A DNA stretch of 7,911 nucleotides. Origin: Candidatus Methylomirabilota bacterium (lineage in GTDB: Bacteria > Methylomirabilota > Methylomirabilia > Methylomirabilales > 2-02-FULL-66-22). Location of the stretch: the NCBI GenBank assembly GCA_016209725.1, contig JACQVO010000149.1:1-7911 (forward strand). The letters run 5' to 3'. The position numbers were made by a program, and so were the translations under genes. The notes below the pieces were generated by a model that worked only from the letters and a program-made list of their open reading frames with translations, was not told where the DNA came from and ran no database searches. Every line of letters begins with the position of its first letter. The stretch's first letter is position 1. This document shows positions 5,192 through 7,911 of this stretch, one piece after another.

Positions 5192-6490
5192 ATGACCCTC
5201 CCCAAGATGTACCGGATCCGGCAGAAGCTCGACCCGCCGGTTGTGACCGACGTGGCAGGGGCGGTGCGGGCGGAAATCACCAGGCTGGACCTCCGCGGGC
5301 GTCTGAAGCCCGGCGGGCGCGTCGCCGTCACCGGTGGAAGCCGCGGCGTGGCCAACATCGCCGCGATCCTCAGGGCCACCTGCGACAGCCTCAAGACCCT
5401 GGGGGCGAATCCGTTCATCGTCCCGGCCATGGGCAGCCACGGCGGCGGCACGGCCGAGGGGCAGCGTGAGGTCCTGGCCCGGTACAAGGTGACGCCCGAA
5501 AGCATGGGGGTGTCCATCCTCTCCTCCATGGAGACGGTGGAGATCGGGCGGATGAGCTGGGGCCTTCCGGTCCTGGTGGACCGGCACGCCTCCGAGGCGG
5601 ACCACATCGTCCTGGTGAACCGGGTGAAGCCCCACACCAACTTCCGCTGCCACGTCGAGAGCGGCCTGATGAAGATGCTGGTCATCGGCCTGGGGAAGCA
5701 CCAGGGGGCGCTCCTGGCGCACCGCGCCGCCGTGGACATCGGGTTGGACCGGATGGTCCCCGAGGTCGGTCGCTACTCCCTGGGGAAGCTCCCCATCCTC
5801 TTCGGGCTCGGCACGGTGGAGAACGCCCGCCACCAGACGGCCCGGGTGCAGGCCATGCTGCCCGAGGTCCTGGAGGAGACCGAGGCCCGCATGCTGAAGG
5901 AGGCCTGGAGCTTGCTTGGACGGATCCCCTTCGACTTCCTCCACCTGCTCATCGTGGACGAGATCGGCAAGGAGATCAGCGGAACCGGCATGGATCCCAA
6001 CGTGATCGGCCGGATGTACTTCCACCCGAACGAGGAGCCCAAGACTCCGCGCTACATCCGCATCCTGGCGCGCGATCTCACGGCCAGGACCGCGGGGAAC
6101 GCGGTGGGCATGGGCCTGGCGGATTTTGGGACGCGGCGGCTGGCCAGCAAGGTCGACTTCCACTACACCTATACCAACGCCCTGACCGGCCTGTCGACGA
6201 TGCGGAGCAAGATGCCCATTATTTTCGAAACGGACCGGGAGGCCATCCAGGGGGCCCTGAAGACCATCGGCCTCACGGATCCGCCGGATGCCAAGGTGGC
6301 GCGGATCCGGAATACCCTGGCCCTGGAGCACCTCCAGGTCTCCGAGCCGCTGCTCCCCGAGATCCGGGAGCGGTCGGACCTGGAGATCCTGGGCGGGCCT
6401 TTCGAGTTCAGGTTCTCGGAGGCGGGTGACCTGGTGGAGGCGCCGCCGCTCTTCCCTGTCGAGTGGCTTCCGGACCACGAAGGGGATTGA
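5192..6490 (+). CDS. LarA-like nickel-pincer isomerase candidate (Lar-2)
   Basis: This 432-residue paralogue of Lar-1 has the same DUF2088/Lar_N architecture and looks about half identical to it by eye. Shared blocks are GGSRGVANI (48-56), PAMGSHGGGTAEGQ (78-91), RVKPHTNF (144-151), VESGLMKMLVIGLGK (155-169), SGTGMDPNVIGR (263-274) and TDREAIQ (347-353). His83, His148, Lys161 and His177 match LarA H108, H174, K184 and H200; Lys161 to His177 is again exactly 16. It should thus bind the lysine-linked nickel-pincer cofactor and invert an alpha-hydroxy carbon. The neighbouring residues differ from Lar-1: ALLAHRAA instead of the His-rich stretch, and GGSR in place of LarA's D-x-x-R. The C-terminus runs 18 residues longer than Lar-1 and ends in a proline-rich tail. 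GGAGG at 5182-5186 supports the ATG at 5192. It is the last gene before the spacer with a promoter. Its substrate is unknown; two divergent copies suggest two substrates, sequential steps or a hetero-oligomer. Confidence 0.85.
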   Translation: MTLPKMYRIRQKLDPPVVTDVAGAVRAEITRLDLRGRLKPGGRVAVTGGSRGVANIAAILRATCDSLKTLGANPFIVPAMGSHGGGTAEGQREVLARYKVTPESMGVSILSSMETVEIGRMSWGLPVLVDRHASEADHIVLVNRVKPHTNFRCHVESGLMKMLVIGLGKHQGALLAHRAAVDIGLDRMVPEVGRYSLGKLPILFGLGTVENARHQTARVQAMLPEVLEETEARMLKEAWSLLGRIPFDFLHLLIVDEIGKEISGTGMDPNVIGRMYFHPNEEPKTPRYIRILARDLTARTAGNAVGMGLADFGTRRLASKVDFHYTYTNALTGLSTMRSKMPIIFETDREAIQGALKTIGLTDPPDAKVARIRNTLALEHLQVSEPLLPEIRERSDLEILGGPFEFRFSEAGDLVEAPPLFPVEWLPDHEGD

Positions 6491-6545
6491 CGGGGTCGTC
6501 TCCGGCCGGCATCGAAACCGCGCCCGAACAATCCCGGGAAATCTG

Positions 6546-6572
6546 TTGACAGGGGATGCCGGTCCGTATGAG
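6546..6572 (+). promoter_or_regulatory. Possible sigma-70 promoter for the binding-protein gene
   Basis: A perfect TTGACA (6546-6551) is followed by TATGAG (6567-6572), four of six matches to TATAAT, with a 15-base spacer that is shorter than ideal. A later TATCAG at 6575-6580 would leave 23 bases, which is too long. If used, it gives a leader of roughly 190 bases and separates the transporter from the Lar cluster as its own transcription unit. No clear operator palindrome was seen beside it. Confidence 0.4.
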
Positions 6573-6769
6573 AGTATCAGAGGTTCTCCCGATCCCCCCT
6601 GTCTTGGATCTGCTGGCTGCAAGGGTACCTCTCCAATGACCCGGCGATCCCGATCGCAGCAGGTTCGCGACCGTCCGGCGCGGGACGAAGGCTTGGTGCG
6701 CATCATAGCCCGCCCCGGTCCCGGGCGCCTTGCCGTCGCGACGAACCGTCTTGCCTGAGGAGGAGTCCA
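6573..6769 (+). other. Leader region of the binding-protein gene
   Basis: The gap between Lar-2 and the binding-protein gene is 279 bases in all (6491-6769), and the part after the possible promoter holds no supported gene. Two small hairpins are visible: GCGAT (6644-6648) with ATCGC (6653-6657), and CGCCC (6711-6715) with GGGCG (6723-6727). The second lies about 40 bases before the start codon and could affect translation. A 40-codon reading from ATG 6636 to TGA 6758 has no ribosome-binding site. I recognise no riboswitch, and no terminator for Lar-2. Confidence 0.35.
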
Positions 6770-7911
6770 ATGAACGCATTCCGCACCCCGCTGATGAGCC
6801 TGCTCGCCGCCGTTGCCCTCCTGGTGGTCAGCCTGGGCGTCCCGACAGGGGCGAAGGCCGCGACCGAGGTGACCATCTGGACCGCGTTCCCCGACATGCA
6901 CGACATGGTCCTCAAGCTGGCCGAGAAGTACATGAAGCAGAACCCCAACATCAAGATCACGGCCACCCTCTTCCCGCAGCGCGCCCAGGAGGAGAAGGTG
7001 GCGATGGCGCTCCCGGCAGGCCAGGCGGCCGACCTGATCGAGCTGGACAAGTTCGAGCTCTACCCCTACTACAAGAATGGGTTCCTGGAGCCGCTGCCGC
7101 CCGACATGGAGGCCTGGGTCAAGAAGAACTGGCCCGAATACGCCGTCAAGGCGAGCACTGCGGACGACGGCAAGCTCTTCGTCTTCCCGTGGTTCAACGC
7201 CTTCAAGATGATGTTCTACAACAAGGACCACTTCAAGGAGGCGGGGATCACGAAGTTGCCGACCAGCGTGGACGAGATGATGGCCGCCTCGAAGAAGCTG
7301 ACCAAGTACGACGCGAAGGGGAACGTCGCCCGGGCCGGCCTCGACTACCGGATCATGGGCGGCGGCGCCGGCACCATGCAGAAGTGGTGGACGCAGGCGA
7401 TGATCCCCTACGGGGCAAAGGTCATCGAGAAGGTCGGCGACAAGTGGCGCGCGGGGTACAACAACGACGCCGGTCGCCAGGCCCTCAAGATGTACATTGA
7501 CGCCCTCTACAAGGACAAGGTCGTGGCCTTCGATCACAAGCACGACGCCGAGGGCTTCGGCCTGGGGATCTCCTCCATGTTCCAGCGCGAGGCGTGGGTC
7601 GTGGGGTACCTCGCGAAGGAGGCGCCGAAGCTCAACTACGGCGTATTCCCGATGCCCAAGGGCCCTGGCGGGGACGGCACCGTGGGCAAGACCATGGGCC
7701 TCGCGGTGCCGAAGTCCAGCAAGAAGAAGAAAGAGGCCTTCGCGTTTGCGAAGTGGATGATGGACGACCAGCAGTCGGCCTTCAGCTACGAGATGACCGG
7801 CTGGCAGCCGTTTCGAACGAACATTGACTACAGCGCCATCTACAAGAAGCAGCCCATGCTCAAGGATTTCATCGAGACCTCCCGCAAGCCCGGCCACGCG
7901 GTGTACGACTA
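6770..7911 (+). CDS. ABC transporter family 1 extracellular solute-binding protein (3' partial)
   Basis: This is the periplasmic receptor of a sugar-type ABC importer (SBP family 1, MalE/UgpB-like). It captures a solute and delivers it to membrane permeases, which should be encoded just past the window. The visible 380 residues run open to the window edge; complete members have about 410-440. Residues 1-30 form a Sec signal peptide: a short Arg-containing N-region, a hydrophobic core at 8-24 and an AKA cleavage site at 28-30. There is no lipobox Cys, so it should be a free periplasmic protein. Family signs are VTIWTAF (34-40), PNIKITATLFP (59-69), FPWFNAFKMMFYNKDHFKEA (139-158) and GKTMGLAVPKSSKKKKEAFA (306-325). 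AGGAGG (6758-6763) precedes ATG 6770. It probably imports the substrate of the upstream enzymes, a sugar, sugar acid or polyol. This is inferred from proximity, and the possible promoter ahead of it weakens the link. Confidence 0.93.
   Translation, partial: MNAFRTPLMSLLAAVALLVVSLGVPTGAKAATEVTIWTAFPDMHDMVLKLAEKYMKQNPNIKITATLFPQRAQEEKVAMALPAGQAADLIELDKFELYPYYKNGFLEPLPPDMEAWVKKNWPEYAVKASTADDGKLFVFPWFNAFKMMFYNKDHFKEAGITKLPTSVDEMMAASKKLTKYDAKGNVARAGLDYRIMGGGAGTMQKWWTQAMIPYGAKVIEKVGDKWRAGYNNDAGRQALKMYIDALYKDKVVAFDHKHDAEGFGLGISSMFQREAWVVGYLAKEAPKLNYGVFPMPKGPGGDGTVGKTMGLAVPKSSKKKKEAFAFAKWMMDDQQSAFSYEMTGWQPFRTNIDYSAIYKKQPMLKDFIETSRKPGHAVYD

Noticed and set aside
3331..5739. An 802-codon open frame on the minus strand
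   Set aside because: It crosses four real genes and their spacers, shows no recognisable domain, and is explained by the scarcity of stop codons in GC-rich antisense frames.
6491..6545. Terminator directly after Lar-2
   Set aside because: Only a short CCGGCCGG palindrome is visible, with no stable stem plus T-tract.
6636..6758. A 40-codon leader peptide upstream of the binding-protein gene
   Set aside because: There is no Shine-Dalgarno, the composition is Arg-rich like other shadow frames, and the frame is simply the tail of a stop-free run beginning inside Lar-2.
5024..7897. A 957-codon open frame on the minus strand
   Set aside because: It lies antisense to the DJ-1 gene, Lar-2 and the binding-protein gene, all with clear family motifs. 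Its translation is low-complexity (rich in H, R, G, D, L), as expected for the mirror frame of GC-rich genes.

Overview
The window is a GC-rich stretch of a bacterial chromosome. All eight genes I support lie on the + strand, most behind strong GGAGG-type ribosome-binding sites. The last gene encodes a periplasmic binding protein with a Sec signal peptide and no lipobox, which points to a Gram-negative (diderm) cell. The gene style, and the G-run and short-unit repeats between genes, would suit an uncultivated soil or sediment lineage such as Methylomirabilota/Rokubacteria or a deltaproteobacterial relative. That placement is only an impression; nothing here fixes the taxon.

Layout: a G-run spacer (1-47) precedes lipB (112-792, octanoyltransferase). 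Thirteen bases later starts the first of two LarA-like (lactate racemase superfamily, DUF2088/Lar_N) proteins, Lar-1 (806-2050). Then come a one-domain cupin (2147-2479), an HpcH/HpaI-type class II aldolase (2619-3413, apparently starting at ATT), a D-2-hydroxyacid dehydrogenase overlapping it by 20 bases (3394-4401), a DJ-1/PfpI protein (4573-5091), and Lar-2 (5192-6490). A 279-base spacer with a plausible promoter leads to a family 1 ABC solute-binding protein (6770 onward, cut by the window end).

Read together, genes 2-8 look like a catabolic cluster for a 2-hydroxy acid or sugar acid. The inferred order is uptake through the binding protein, C2 racemisation or epimerisation by one or both Lar proteins, oxidation of the D-2-hydroxy acid to the 2-oxo acid, and retro-aldol cleavage, with the cupin and DJ-1 protein in accessory roles. 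Both Lar paralogues keep the four residues that hold or serve the nickel-pincer cofactor in LarA, including the exact Lys-to-His spacing of 16, but differ around them. Two different epimerase candidates in one cluster is the most promising system in the window. The cofactor genes larB, larC and larE are not in the window.

The spacers are also unusual. The spacer before the cupin and the one before the aldolase are built from degenerate 7-base units kept in register (2056-2132 with inverted copies; 2481-2613 ending exactly in the aldolase Shine-Dalgarno). The spacer before the DJ-1 gene holds a G-quadruplex motif flanked by a repeated 10-mer, and the one before Lar-2 holds an 8-base tandem repeat with an inverted partner.
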